DNA of 64,000 bases from Leeuwenhoekiella nanhaiensis (GTDB lineage: Bacteria; Bacteroidota; Bacteroidia; Flavobacteriales; Flavobacteriaceae): assembly GCF_002744755.1 (NCBI RefSeq), contig NZ_KZ319291.1, positions 62,001 to 126,000 of the forward strand, in the 5' to 3' direction. Both the position numbers and the translations under genes were made by a program. The notes below the pieces were generated by a model, which was not told where the DNA came from, ran no database searches, and was given only the letters and a program-made list of their open reading frames with translations. The first letter of the stretch is position 1; every line of letters starts with the position of its first letter. Positions 56,091-64,000 of this stretch are shown here, in pieces.

Positions 56091-56636
56091 TTAGAAAGAT
56101 ATTAGCGCGTAGCCCAAATCCTGATAATGAATTAAAGCGGTCATTGCAGAAAGTGCCAGTTGCGTATGCTCCCAACGTTTGTCTTTTGAGATCTCTCGTT
56201 TAGCGGCTGTTTGTCCACAGAGGATGACAGGGACACCTAGTTTGTGAAACTGTTCCAGAAGTGAAAGATTGGGATTATCAACACCAAATTTCTCCTTGTA
56301 GAATTCATTTCTCAGCAGGTTAAAGGCGGCACTGCCGTGAACAACCAGAACGGGTTTCAGGTTTTGCTGAGGTACACCAGCTGCCGCGTGCATATTTAAA
56401 AAACGGGCAACTGTGTTGAAGTACAGGTTTAGTTCAGCGGGATCTTCGGGCGCCTGAGCAATATCAAAGACCACTTTGTAGATTTTTTTAGTGTCAGCAG
56501 GTAAATCGGCTTCAGATACTGTAAACGTATCTCCAAATCCTTCAATCAAGGGGCCTGAAATAAGCTCCTGTGCCTGTGTTGTTTTGGCGAATGCGATACT
56601 AAAAAACAAAAGAAGCGTTGATTTGTAAAATGACAT
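56091..56636 (-). CDS. DsrE-family-like exported protein
   Basis: The 181 residues have a signal peptide cleaved before Gln (AKTTQAQELI). The mature part has the DsrE/DsrF alternating alpha/beta fold: IYKVVFDIAQ, LKPVLVVHGSAAF and the strand VPVILCGQTAAK, where the cysteine sits in the usual active position. Cytoplasmic relatives relay sulfur atoms; the role of exported versions is unknown. It is probably co-transcribed with the M20 amidohydrolase gene. Confidence 0.8.
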   Translation of the reverse strand: MSFYKSTLLLFFSIAFAKTTQAQELISGPLIEGFGDTFTVSEADLPADTKKIYKVVFDIAQAPEDPAELNLYFNTVARFLNMHAAAGVPQQNLKPVLVVHGSAAFNLLRNEFYKEKFGVDNPNLSLLEQFHKLGVPVILCGQTAAKREISKDKRWEHTQLALSAMTALIHYQDLGYALISF

Positions 56637-56813
56637 AGGACTGCTTTAATGTTTTAAAGATATTTAAAATGTAGGGAACCCATTCTTAAAAGCCTCTTTT
56701 TCTGAGTTGGCGAAAAATCAGAAATTTTTAGATACACAAACCAGAGTTTTTTTCATTTAGAAAGGCGGACTCTATTTGATATTTTTTTGATAACTATATG
56801 TAGAACGGGACTG

Positions 56814-56821
56814 CAAAAATA
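56814..56821 (-). promoter_or_regulatory. Possible -7 element for the DsrE/M20 operon
   Basis: The minus strand reads TATTTTTG, matching TAnnTTTG, about 180 bases upstream of the DsrE-like gene. The long leader weakens the case. Confidence 0.3.
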
Positions 56822-56884
56822 GGAAGTTTCCTTAATTTTCCGCTCTTGTGATTAGAAGGAGAAAAATTTAAAAAAGAGAATGTT

Positions 56885-59206
56885 TTGGAGGCACTTTTAG
56901 AAGGATTGAATGACGCGCAGCGCGCACCGGTATTACAGAAAGACGGTGCGATGATGGTAATTGCAGGTGCAGGCTCGGGCAAAACCCGGGTACTGACGAT
57001 GCGTATCGCTTACCTGATGCAACAAGGTGTAGACGCTTTTAATATTTTGGCACTTACCTTTACCAACAAAGCCGCGCGGGAGATGAAAAACCGTATCGGC
57101 ACGATCGTGGGTAACAGCGAAGCTAAAAATCTGTGGATGGGAACCTTTCACTCGGTTTTTGCAAAGATTTTGCGTATTGAAGGGCATCATCTGGGGTTTC
57201 CACCCAATTTTACCATTTACGATTCACAGGATTCGCAACGGCTTATTTCAGCCATAATCAAAGAAATGGGTCTTGACAAGGATATTTATAAGTATAAGCA
57301 GGTGCACAGCCGCATTTCGTCCTTTAAAAACAGCCTGATTACCGTTAAAGCCTATTTCCAAAACCCGGAATTGCAGGAAGCTGATGCGATGTCTAAAAAG
57401 CCGCGTATGGGCGAAATCTACAAAGAATACGTCGACCGTTGCTTTAAAGCCGGTGCGATGGATTTTGACGATTTACTCCTGCGTACCAATGAACTTTTAG
57501 CACGTTTTCCCGAAGTTTTGGCCAAGTACCAAAAACGCTTTCAATACATTCTGGTTGATGAGTATCAGGATACCAACCATTCCCAGTACCTGATTGTTAA
57601 GGCACTTGCAGATCGTTTTCAAAATATTTGTGTGGTGGGTGATGACTCGCAGAGTATTTATGCCTTCCGCGGAGCGAACATCAACAACATTCTCAACTTT
57701 CAGCGGGATTATGATGACGTAAAAGTGTACCGTCTCGAGCAAAATTACCGCTCCACCAAAAACATTGTAGAGGCAGCAAACTCGGTGATTGAACACAACA
57801 AGACCAAACTGGACAAAGTGGTCTGGACGGCAAATGATGAGGGTCCTAAAATCATCGTGCACCGTTCCCTGACCGATGGGGAAGAAGGTCGATATGTAGC
57901 CAGCAGCATCTTTGAAAATAAGATGAACAACCAGCTCAAGCACAGTGATTTTGCTATTTTATACCGTACAAATGCCCAGTCTCGTGCGATGGAAGATGCG
58001 CTGCGTAAGCGTGAAATCCCCTATCGTATTTTTGGTGGTTTGTCTTTTTATCAGCGAAAGGAAATCAAAGACGTCCTCGCTTATCTGCGTTTGCTGGTGA
58101 ATCCTAACGACGAAGAAGCCATTAAGCGGGTCATCAATTATCCGGCGAGAGGGATTGGGGCAACTACCATTGATCGTTTGGTGATTGCGGCCAAGCAGTA
58201 CGGGCGTTCTATTTTTGAGGTGATGGAGAATATTCAGCATTTGGATATTAAAATCAACTCAAGCACCAAAAACAAGCTGTACAACTTTGTTAATATGATT
58301 CGCAGTTTTCAGATTACAGCGGAAAATGCCGATGCGTTTGTGGTTGCCGAAGAAGTTGCCCGAAAAACCGGTTTGCTGCAGGAACTGAAGAAAGACGGTA
58401 CGCCCGAAGGGATTGCGCGTATCGAGAATATTGAAGAACTGCTTAACGGGATGCGCGATTTTGTGGAAGGACAAAAGGAAATCGCAGATGCCACCGGAAG
58501 CCTTTCGGAATTCCTGGAAGATGTAGCCCTCGCTACCGATATGGATAAAGACATCGACGATGTGGACCGCGTGTCGTTGATGACCATTCATCTGGCTAAA
58601 GGTTTGGAGTTTCCGTATGTATATATCGTAGGTCTTGAAGAAGATTTGTTCCCCAGCGGGATGAGTATGAATACGCGCAGCGAACTTGAGGAAGAGCGTC
58701 GTTTATTCTACGTGGCATTGACCCGAGCTGAGAAACAGGCGTATTTGACTTATACCGAATCGCGCTACCGCTGGGGTAAACTCATCGATGCAGAACCCAG
58801 TCGGTTTATTGAAGAGATCGATGAAAAATTTCTGGATATCCAAACACCGTTAGATACGTATCGCTATAAACCGATGATTGACAGCGATATTTTTGGGGAA
58901 CCTGATAAAAGTAAACTGCGCCTCAAGAAACCTGTGGGCGGCACACCCCCAACAGTGGGTAAACCTACCGAAGAGCAATTGCAAAAGCTGCGTAAATTAA
59001 GACCTCAGTCAACCCCCAGTATTCGGACTGATGATTTAAATGATAACCTTTCAAAAGGAATGCGTGTGGAGCACAGTCGATTCGGGCAGGGAGAGGTTTT
59101 GAGTATTGAAGGTATAGGTCAGGATCAAAAGGCAGAAATCCGTTTTCAGACAGGTGGAATCAAGAAGCTGTTATTACGCTTCGCGAAATTGAAGATTTTA
59201 GACTAG
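56885..59206 (+). CDS. uvrD: UvrD/PcrA-type superfamily 1 DNA helicase
   Basis: The 773 residues contain the Q motif LNDAQRAPV, Walker A AGAGSGKT (27-34), the DEYQDTN box, GDDSQSIYAFRGA, YRSTKNI and VALTRAEKQAYLT. The C-terminal 45 residues form the tudor-like domain (MRVEHSRFGQGEVL) that binds RNA polymerase in PcrA/UvrD. It works in nucleotide excision and mismatch repair. The TTG at 56885 is the only sensible start: an in-frame stop lies 36 bases upstream with no ATG between, and homologues begin at this point. Confidence 0.95.
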   Translation: MEALLEGLNDAQRAPVLQKDGAMMVIAGAGSGKTRVLTMRIAYLMQQGVDAFNILALTFTNKAAREMKNRIGTIVGNSEAKNLWMGTFHSVFAKILRIEGHHLGFPPNFTIYDSQDSQRLISAIIKEMGLDKDIYKYKQVHSRISSFKNSLITVKAYFQNPELQEADAMSKKPRMGEIYKEYVDRCFKAGAMDFDDLLLRTNELLARFPEVLAKYQKRFQYILVDEYQDTNHSQYLIVKALADRFQNICVVGDDSQSIYAFRGANINNILNFQRDYDDVKVYRLEQNYRSTKNIVEAANSVIEHNKTKLDKVVWTANDEGPKIIVHRSLTDGEEGRYVASSIFENKMNNQLKHSDFAILYRTNAQSRAMEDALRKREIPYRIFGGLSFYQRKEIKDVLAYLRLLVNPNDEEAIKRVINYPARGIGATTIDRLVIAAKQYGRSIFEVMENIQHLDIKINSSTKNKLYNFVNMIRSFQITAENADAFVVAEEVARKTGLLQELKKDGTPEGIARIENIEELLNGMRDFVEGQKEIADATGSLSEFLEDVALATDMDKDIDDVDRVSLMTIHLAKGLEFPYVYIVGLEEDLFPSGMSMNTRSELEEERRLFYVALTRAEKQAYLTYTESRYRWGKLIDAEPSRFIEEIDEKFLDIQTPLDTYRYKPMIDSDIFGEPDKSKLRLKKPVGGTPPTVGKPTEEQLQKLRKLRPQSTPSIRTDDLNDNLSKGMRVEHSRFGQGEVLSIEGIGQDQKAEIRFQTGGIKKLLLRFAKLKILD

Positions 59207-59265
59207 GCCACGCAACCTCTTGAGAATTAATGTATCTAAGTGGGGAACATCTAATCAATCAACCC

Positions 59266-59757
59266 ATGAAAAATTTATTTTTATTTGCTCTTTTATTAGT
59301 CTTTTCAGTCTCGTGTGATGAGGATAATCAGGATATTATTCGCTTAGAAAATTCTGATTTAAATGGGAGTTGGTATAATGGAAGCGAACTGGACGAGGGT
59401 TCAACCTTATATCGCTTCACTTATACCTTTAATTTAGACGGTACTTTTGAGGGAGTGAGTACCTTCAGGGATGCTGAAACCAATGAATTATTGGGCTATG
59501 ATTATAAAGTTTCCGGCGATTATGAGCTAAGCAGAGATTCTCTTACCTTTTTTCCAACAAAGCAATTTTATATCGCTGCAGGAACACCAGCTTACGTGCC
59601 AGCCCTTGAGGATTTGGATATTCGAGATATCTCAGAGCGCCAGGCTGTGGGCTATAAGATTACTGAAAATAAATCTCTACTCACCATCGATTTTCCTCCA
59701 TGTGGGCCAACCGAAAATTGTATTGACAAAATCAACTATTCCAGACTTGAGGATTAA
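59266..59757 (+). CDS. Hypothetical lipoprotein with lipocalin-like features
   Basis: From ATG 59266 there are 163 residues with a lipoprotein signal (LLLVFSVSC, then DEDNQD). The mature domain begins LNGSWYNGSELDEG and alternates strands with FNLDGTFEG and YDYKVSGDYEL, the pattern of the small lipocalin-like domains common in Bacteroidota. Ligand unknown. The stop overlaps the convergent phosphoesterase stop by 4 bases. Confidence 0.65.
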   Translation: MKNLFLFALLLVFSVSCDEDNQDIIRLENSDLNGSWYNGSELDEGSTLYRFTYTFNLDGTFEGVSTFRDAETNELLGYDYKVSGDYELSRDSLTFFPTKQFYIAAGTPAYVPALEDLDIRDISERQAVGYKITENKSLLTIDFPPCGPTENCIDKINYSRLED

Positions 59758-60578
59758 CTCATCATTTTTATGGATGCCAACAGGCTTACTGGGTCAATCT
59801 CGGTATTAACCGACTCGTCTTCCTGAGCCAAAGCGAGATTTTGCTTTTCATATTCCATCAGTGACCAGGTTTTGTTGTGATACTCCAGTGCGGTGAGATT
59901 TTCGATCCAGTCGCCGCTGTTGAGGTAGAGACAAGATCCTTTTTCGGTCTTTATCTCGCGCATTTGCGGCTGGTGAATGTGCCCGCAGATGACATAGTCA
60001 AAGTGATTTTCGATGGCGAGTTCGGCGGCGGTATCTTCAAAATTGGTTACAAAGCTCACCGCTTTTTTGACGCTGTTCTTGATTTTTTTAGAAAGGGAGT
60101 ATTTCGGTCTTCCCAGTTGTACCAGGCAAAAGTTGATAAAACTATTCAGCACAATTAAAAAATCATAGCCCCAGCCGCCCAGTTTTGCAATCCATTTGGT
60201 GTGCTGTATCGAAGCATCAAATACATCTCCATGGAAAATCCAGGCTTTCTTTCCGTCCAGATTTAAAACCAGTTTATCAAGCACCGAAATATTACCCAGT
60301 TCCACCGGACTGAACTTACGCAATTTCTCATCGTGGTTTCCGGTTATGTAATAGACCTTAGTCCCTTTCGCGGCAAGCGAGATGATTTTTTTGATCACCT
60401 GCAGATGTGATTTGGGGAAATACCGTTTCCTAAACTGCCAGATATCAATGATGTCTCCGTTAAGGACAAGGGTTTTGGGGTTGATACTTTGGAGGTAGTT
60501 TACCAGGTTTTTGGCCTGTGAACCATAGGTGCCCAGGTGTACGTCAGAGAGGATGACAAGATCAACTTTACGTTTCAA
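59754..60578 (-). CDS. LpxH-like metallophosphoesterase (UDP-2,3-diacylglucosamine diphosphatase-like)
   Basis: The 274 residues carry all calcineurin-type motifs: LSDVHLG, LNGDIIDIW, TGNHDE, HGDVFD and CGHIHQP. The order and the IDIW after GD resemble LpxH, which cleaves UDP-2,3-diacylglucosamine in lipid A synthesis, and the length fits the flavobacterial LpxH-like group. Whether this is the LpxH of the cell or a paralogue cannot be told. No ATG precedes the first strand; a TTG start is used. Confidence 0.82.
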   Translation of the reverse strand: MKRKVDLVILSDVHLGTYGSQAKNLVNYLQSINPKTLVLNGDIIDIWQFRKRYFPKSHLQVIKKIISLAAKGTKVYYITGNHDEKLRKFSPVELGNISVLDKLVLNLDGKKAWIFHGDVFDASIQHTKWIAKLGGWGYDFLIVLNSFINFCLVQLGRPKYSLSKKIKNSVKKAVSFVTNFEDTAAELAIENHFDYVICGHIHQPQMREIKTEKGSCLYLNSGDWIENLTALEYHNKTWSLMEYEKQNLALAQEDESVNTEIDPVSLLASIKMMS

Positions 60579-60736
60579 AGAATATGATTTTTAACAAATT
60601 ACTTCAATTGGTGTTACCTGAGTATTAGGGGAGCATTAAATAATTTTAGTCTTTTCAGGGTTTTAGTCTCAAATAGGCAATTAATAACAAGGCTTTTAGC
60701 CGAAAACATTTTAATTTCGCCGCTCAAATACACGTT

Positions 60737-61801
60737 ATGGCAGGTAATACTTTCGGAAAATTATTTACACTTACCACTTTTGGGGAATCTCACGGCGAGG
60801 CGATAGGAGGGATCATAGACGGTTGTCCGGCAGGAGTGGAGATCGATCTGGATTTGGTCTATAAAGATATGGAACGTCGTAAGCCGGGACAGTCTAAGAT
60901 TGTTACCCAGCGCAAGGAGCCGGACAGTGTGAACTTTTTTTCAGGGATTTTTGAAGGAAAAACTACCGGTACGCCTATTGGTTTTAACATCGTAAATACC
61001 AATCAAAAATCTCACGACTACAGCCATATTAAAGATACCTATCGCCCGTCTCACGCTGATTATACCTATGATCAGAAGTACGGAATACGCGATTACCGTG
61101 GCGGAGGCCGTTCTTCCGCACGTGAGACTGCTAGCCGAGTGGCAGCAGGAGCGATTGCTAAGCAATTTTTAAAAGATATTAAAATCAATGCTTTTGTTGA
61201 TCAGGTGGGTGATATACGTATGACCACACCTTATCAGGAGCTTGATTTTGATAAGATCGAATCAAATATGGTGCGTTGTCCCGACGAGGCCTTCGCCGAA
61301 AAGATGATCGATAAAATCAAAGAAATACGCAAAGCCGGTGACACCATTGGCGGAACGGTGATGTGCGTGATACAAAATGTACCCGTGGGTCTGGGCGAAC
61401 CCGTTTTTGATAAATTGCACGCAGAGTTGGGTAAAGCGATGCTTTCGATTAATGCGGTGAAAGGTTTTGAATACGGTAGCGGTTTCCACGGAGCCTCTAT
61501 GCTGGGCAGTGAGCATAACGATCTGTTTAATAAAGACGGAAGCACCAAAACCAATCTAAGCGGCGGTATTCAGGGTGGAATCAGTAATGGAATGGATATT
61601 TATTTTAGAGTTGCCTTTAAACCGGTAGCGACTATTATGCAGAATCAGCCTACCATAGATAAGGAAGGAAACGAGACCGAAATGCAAGGCAAAGGGCGTC
61701 ACGATCCTTGTGTTGTGCCACGCGCGGTGCCTATTGTTGAAGCTATGGCTGCACTGGTGCTGGCCGATTACATGCTGATTAACAAAGCGGCTAAGATCTA
61801 A
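60737..61801 (+). CDS. aroC: Chorismate synthase
   Basis: The 354 residues match the family length. Signatures seen are [12 protein letters not shown] at the start, [21 protein letters not shown] in the middle (around 120-140) and [13 protein letters not shown] near the end. The FMN-dependent enzyme converts EPSP to chorismate, the last shikimate pathway step. The gene stands alone with its own terminator. Confidence 0.97.
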   Translation: MAGNTFGKLFTLTTFGESHGEAIGGIIDGCPAGVEIDLDLVYKDMERRKPGQSKIVTQRKEPDSVNFFSGIFEGKTTGTPIGFNIVNTNQKSHDYSHIKDTYRPSHADYTYDQKYGIRDYRGGGRSSARETASRVAAGAIAKQFLKDIKINAFVDQVGDIRMTTPYQELDFDKIESNMVRCPDEAFAEKMIDKIKEIRKAGDTIGGTVMCVIQNVPVGLGEPVFDKLHAELGKAMLSINAVKGFEYGSGFHGASMLGSEHNDLFNKDGSTKTNLSGGIQGGISNGMDIYFRVAFKPVATIMQNQPTIDKEGNETEMQGKGRHDPCVVPRAVPIVEAMAALVLADYMLINKAAKI

Positions 61802-61828
61802 TTGAAAGCCGATTTATGAAATTCTAAT

Positions 61829-61860
61829 AGCCTGAATGCAAAAGCATTCAGGCTTTTTTA
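61829..61860 (+). terminator. Terminator after aroC
   Basis: AGCCTGAATGC and GCATTCAGGCT form a perfect 11-base stem with an AAAA loop, followed by a T-run. Confidence 0.93.
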
Positions 61861-61959
61861 TATTTCGAGGAGACCTTAATGCTTGAGCATCGGGTTAAAA
61901 TAAATCGATTTTGTTTATCTTTCGCCTTAAGGCTAATTCAATATACTAAACATCATTTC

Positions 61960-63411
61960 ATGAAAAAACTTGCACTGCACTGGAAGATTATAATAGGTCT
62001 GGTTCTGGGTATAATTTGGGCTTTAATTTCCAGTCAATTGGGCTGGAGCCAATTTACCATAGATTGGATTGCACCATTTGGTAAAATCTTCATCAATTTG
62101 CTGAAATTAATAGCAGTGCCACTAGTGCTTTTTTCAATTATAAGTGGTGTTGCAAACCTGGGAGACCCGGCCAGTCTGGGTCGAATGGGTGGTAAGACCC
62201 TTCTGGCTTATCTGGTTACTACCGTTCTGGCTGTGGCTATGGGACTTTTTCTGGTAAACCTTATCGGTCCCGGGAAACTGGTAGATGAGCAAAGCCGAAT
62301 TGATAACCGTATTGGTTATGAGATTTGGGCTGCAGATGAAGGCTACGTAATCAAAGATGGAATCAACTATTTACAGGATCCTGAATTTATGGATCGGGCT
62401 AAAGAGATTTCCGACCTTTCGCGCAGTGAGCTTCAGGATGCATCGGTAAATGATAAGATGGCTACCGCAGATGCTACTAAAGATGCCGGACCCCTTCAAC
62501 CGCTGGTAGACATTGTTCCCGATAACTTTTTCAATTCTTTGGCTGATAACGGTCTGATGCTTCAGGTGATTTTCTTCGGATTGTTTTTCGGGGTAAGTAT
62601 GTTGTTTATTGACCCTAAGAAGTCAGCTCCTGTAACCCGTGCGGTTGATGGCATTATGGAGGTATTTTTAAAAATGGTAGACCTCACGATGCAGGCGGCA
62701 CCGTTTTTTGTTTTCGCCTTACTTGCCGGTGTCGTGAGTCAAATGGCCGGTAATGATATAGGTAAAGTGGTTGAAATATTTAAAGGCTTAAGTTGGTATT
62801 CACTCACCGTAGTTCTTGGTTTGGCCTTGATGATTTTCGGAGTATACCCACTTATCTTTAAAATTTTCGTGCGCAAGGTTTCCTATTTTGGATTTTTTAG
62901 AGCGATGGGACCCGCACAAACCCTTGCTTTTTCTACCTCAAGTAGCGCTGCGACGCTTCCGGTTACTATGGAATGTGTAGAAGATAATCTGGGCGTTGAT
63001 AAGAAAGTGACCAGTTTTGTACTTCCCATTGGTGCCACTGTAAACATGGACGGAACCTGCCTGTATCAGGCGGTTGCGGTGGTCTTTTTGGCACAACTGC
63101 ATATGATTGATTTGACTTTGGGACAGCAATTAACCATTGTATTAACCGCTACTCTTGCGTCTATAGGTTCTGCTGCCGTGCCCAGTGCAGGTTTGGTAAT
63201 GCTCATTATTGTGTTGGAATCTGTAGGTTTAAATCCGGCGTGGATTGGCATTATCTTTCCTGTAGATCGTATTTTAGATATGTGCAGAACGGTGGTGAAT
63301 GTTACCGGCGACGCTACGGTTTCTTCTGTAATAGCTAAAGGCGAAGGACTCTTTAATTACAATCCAAATAAAGAACCGGATGCTGCTTTCGATATAGATG
63401 AAGAAAAATAG
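61960..63411 (+). CDS. Dicarboxylate/amino-acid:cation symporter (DAACS/SLC1 family)
   Basis: The ATG at 61960 gives 483 residues; the longer open frame upstream is not homologous. Membrane segments and the two re-entrant loops are seen, with STSSSAATLPVT (HP1 region) and IGATVNMDGTCLYQ (NMDGT sodium/substrate site), then SIGSAAVPSAGLV (HP2). A polar insert of about 80 residues lies between transmembrane segments 3 and 4. The protein imports C4-dicarboxylates or glutamate/aspartate with Na+ or H+; substrate preference cannot be settled here. Confidence 0.92.
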   Translation: MKKLALHWKIIIGLVLGIIWALISSQLGWSQFTIDWIAPFGKIFINLLKLIAVPLVLFSIISGVANLGDPASLGRMGGKTLLAYLVTTVLAVAMGLFLVNLIGPGKLVDEQSRIDNRIGYEIWAADEGYVIKDGINYLQDPEFMDRAKEISDLSRSELQDASVNDKMATADATKDAGPLQPLVDIVPDNFFNSLADNGLMLQVIFFGLFFGVSMLFIDPKKSAPVTRAVDGIMEVFLKMVDLTMQAAPFFVFALLAGVVSQMAGNDIGKVVEIFKGLSWYSLTVVLGLALMIFGVYPLIFKIFVRKVSYFGFFRAMGPAQTLAFSTSSSAATLPVTMECVEDNLGVDKKVTSFVLPIGATVNMDGTCLYQAVAVVFLAQLHMIDLTLGQQLTIVLTATLASIGSAAVPSAGLVMLIIVLESVGLNPAWIGIIFPVDRILDMCRTVVNVTGDATVSSVIAKGEGLFNYNPNKEPDAAFDIDEEK

Positions 63412-63537
63412 AGCAGATTAAGATTTCTGATTTTCGTATTTAATATTTTTTTAAATTGGTGATACCCAACTACCAAGATGTTGGCCCTACACAACTTTAA
63501 AACTTGACTTACCATTTATTAACTTAAATAGATAGGT

Positions 63538-64000
63538 ATGAAAGTTTTTTATTTCGTTTTAGCTTTAGTAAGTTGTTCAATTCAGGCTCAGGTAGGTATT
63601 GGCACGACTACGCCGAGTCCGGCCTCAATGCTAGAAATCAGCAGTGAATCATCAGATGGAGGTTTTAGAGGTCTGATGCCTCCACGATTAACAGTAGTCC
63701 AGCGCGATTTAATTCCAGTTACAGCCAATGATGCCGGATTGCTGATCTTTATCAATGATCCGTTTGCTTCTATCTATGGATTGCAGGTATTCAACGGAAA
63801 TTTTTGGGAAAATGTATATCTGCTACAAAATTCTGTACAGCCTACAGCAGTAGATTTTACACTCACGGATAAATCCCAAAGTGAAGGAATTGCAGAGATT
63901 AATCTCGAATTTAATATTGCAAATCCTTCGGCTACGAACGGTTTGAGTGTTACTGTAGCGGCGTCATCATTTCAAGATTTAAACGAAAGCACCTCACAGG
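63538..64000 (+). CDS. Exported surface protein, N-terminal part (gene cut by window edge)
   Basis: The frame is open from the ATG at 63538 to the last base, giving 154 residues. It starts with a signal peptide cleaved before Gln (SCSIQAQ), followed by VGIGTTTPSPASMLEIS. That opening is very common in large flavobacterial surface proteins with repeated or T9SS-sorted C-termini. From about residue 100, TLTDKSQSEGIAEINLEF resembles a Calx-beta/cadherin-like strand repeat. The rest lies outside the window. Confidence 0.75.
   Translation, partial: MKVFYFVLALVSCSIQAQVGIGTTTPSPASMLEISSESSDGGFRGLMPPRLTVVQRDLIPVTANDAGLLIFINDPFASIYGLQVFNGNFWENVYLLQNSVQPTAVDFTLTDKSQSEGIAEINLEFNIANPSATNGLSVTVAASSFQDLNESTSQ

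Overview
The window is about 64 kb of chromosomal DNA from a member of the Bacteroidota, most likely class Flavobacteriia. The evidence is convergent: promoter-like TTTG/TAnnTTTG elements, almost no strong Shine-Dalgarno sites, lipoprotein signals followed by acidic residues, signal peptides cleaved before Gln, a type IX secretion (T9SS) type B sorting domain, a bacillithiol deacetylase, and a small SRP RNA with the GGGAAC apical loop. The genus cannot be fixed from sequence reading alone. Both ends cut genes: a glycosyltransferase on the left and a secreted surface protein on the right.

Layout. 0-9 kb: glycosyltransferase end, FtsE-type ATPase, a large periplasmic TPR protein and an outer-membrane beta-barrel with a mobile-looking four-helix-bundle gene between them, and an amidohydrolase lipoprotein. 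8.9-9.5 kb: a HepT/MntA toxin-antitoxin pair. 9.6-14.4 kb: lactonase-like and metallo-hydrolase lipoproteins, an acetyltransferase, a trans-sulfuration enzyme and BshB1. 14.5 kb: tRNA-His. 15.9-18.5 kb: four AT-rich orphan genes. 18.7-24.1 kb: KatG, a gene-free repeat region, an acetyltransferase, an M28 peptidase and a HAD phosphatase. 24.3-29.6 kb: one giant gene that combines two alpha/beta-hydrolase domains with a CHAT caspase-like protease. 29.6-36.6 kb: secreted and surface proteins, including an operon of glutaminyl cyclase, beta-helix lipoprotein, lectin/T9SS adhesin and GGCT-fold protein. 36.65 kb: SRP RNA. 36.8-48.3 kb: SDR, transaldolase-like enzyme, a degenerate thioredoxin lipoprotein, an ABC-F ATPase, DUF2007 operon, PheT and RecG. 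48.5-56.6 kb: M1 aminopeptidase abutting a patatin, a four-gene FMN glutamate synthase-like/MarC operon, M20 amidohydrolase and DsrE-like protein. 56.9-64 kb: UvrD helicase, LpxH-like phosphoesterase, chorismate synthase, a dicarboxylate/amino-acid symporter and the start of a surface protein.

Most of the window is core housekeeping and cell-envelope biology. The strongest candidate for an undescribed system is the orphan lipase-lipase-CHAT protein at 24332-29605, which has a palindrome just upstream of its start. Other notable points are an ABC-F protein whose second ATP site looks wholly degenerate, a window-wide match to the Gln+1 (pyroglutamate) rule next to a glutaminyl cyclase gene, and a composite repeat module at 21.2-21.5 kb.
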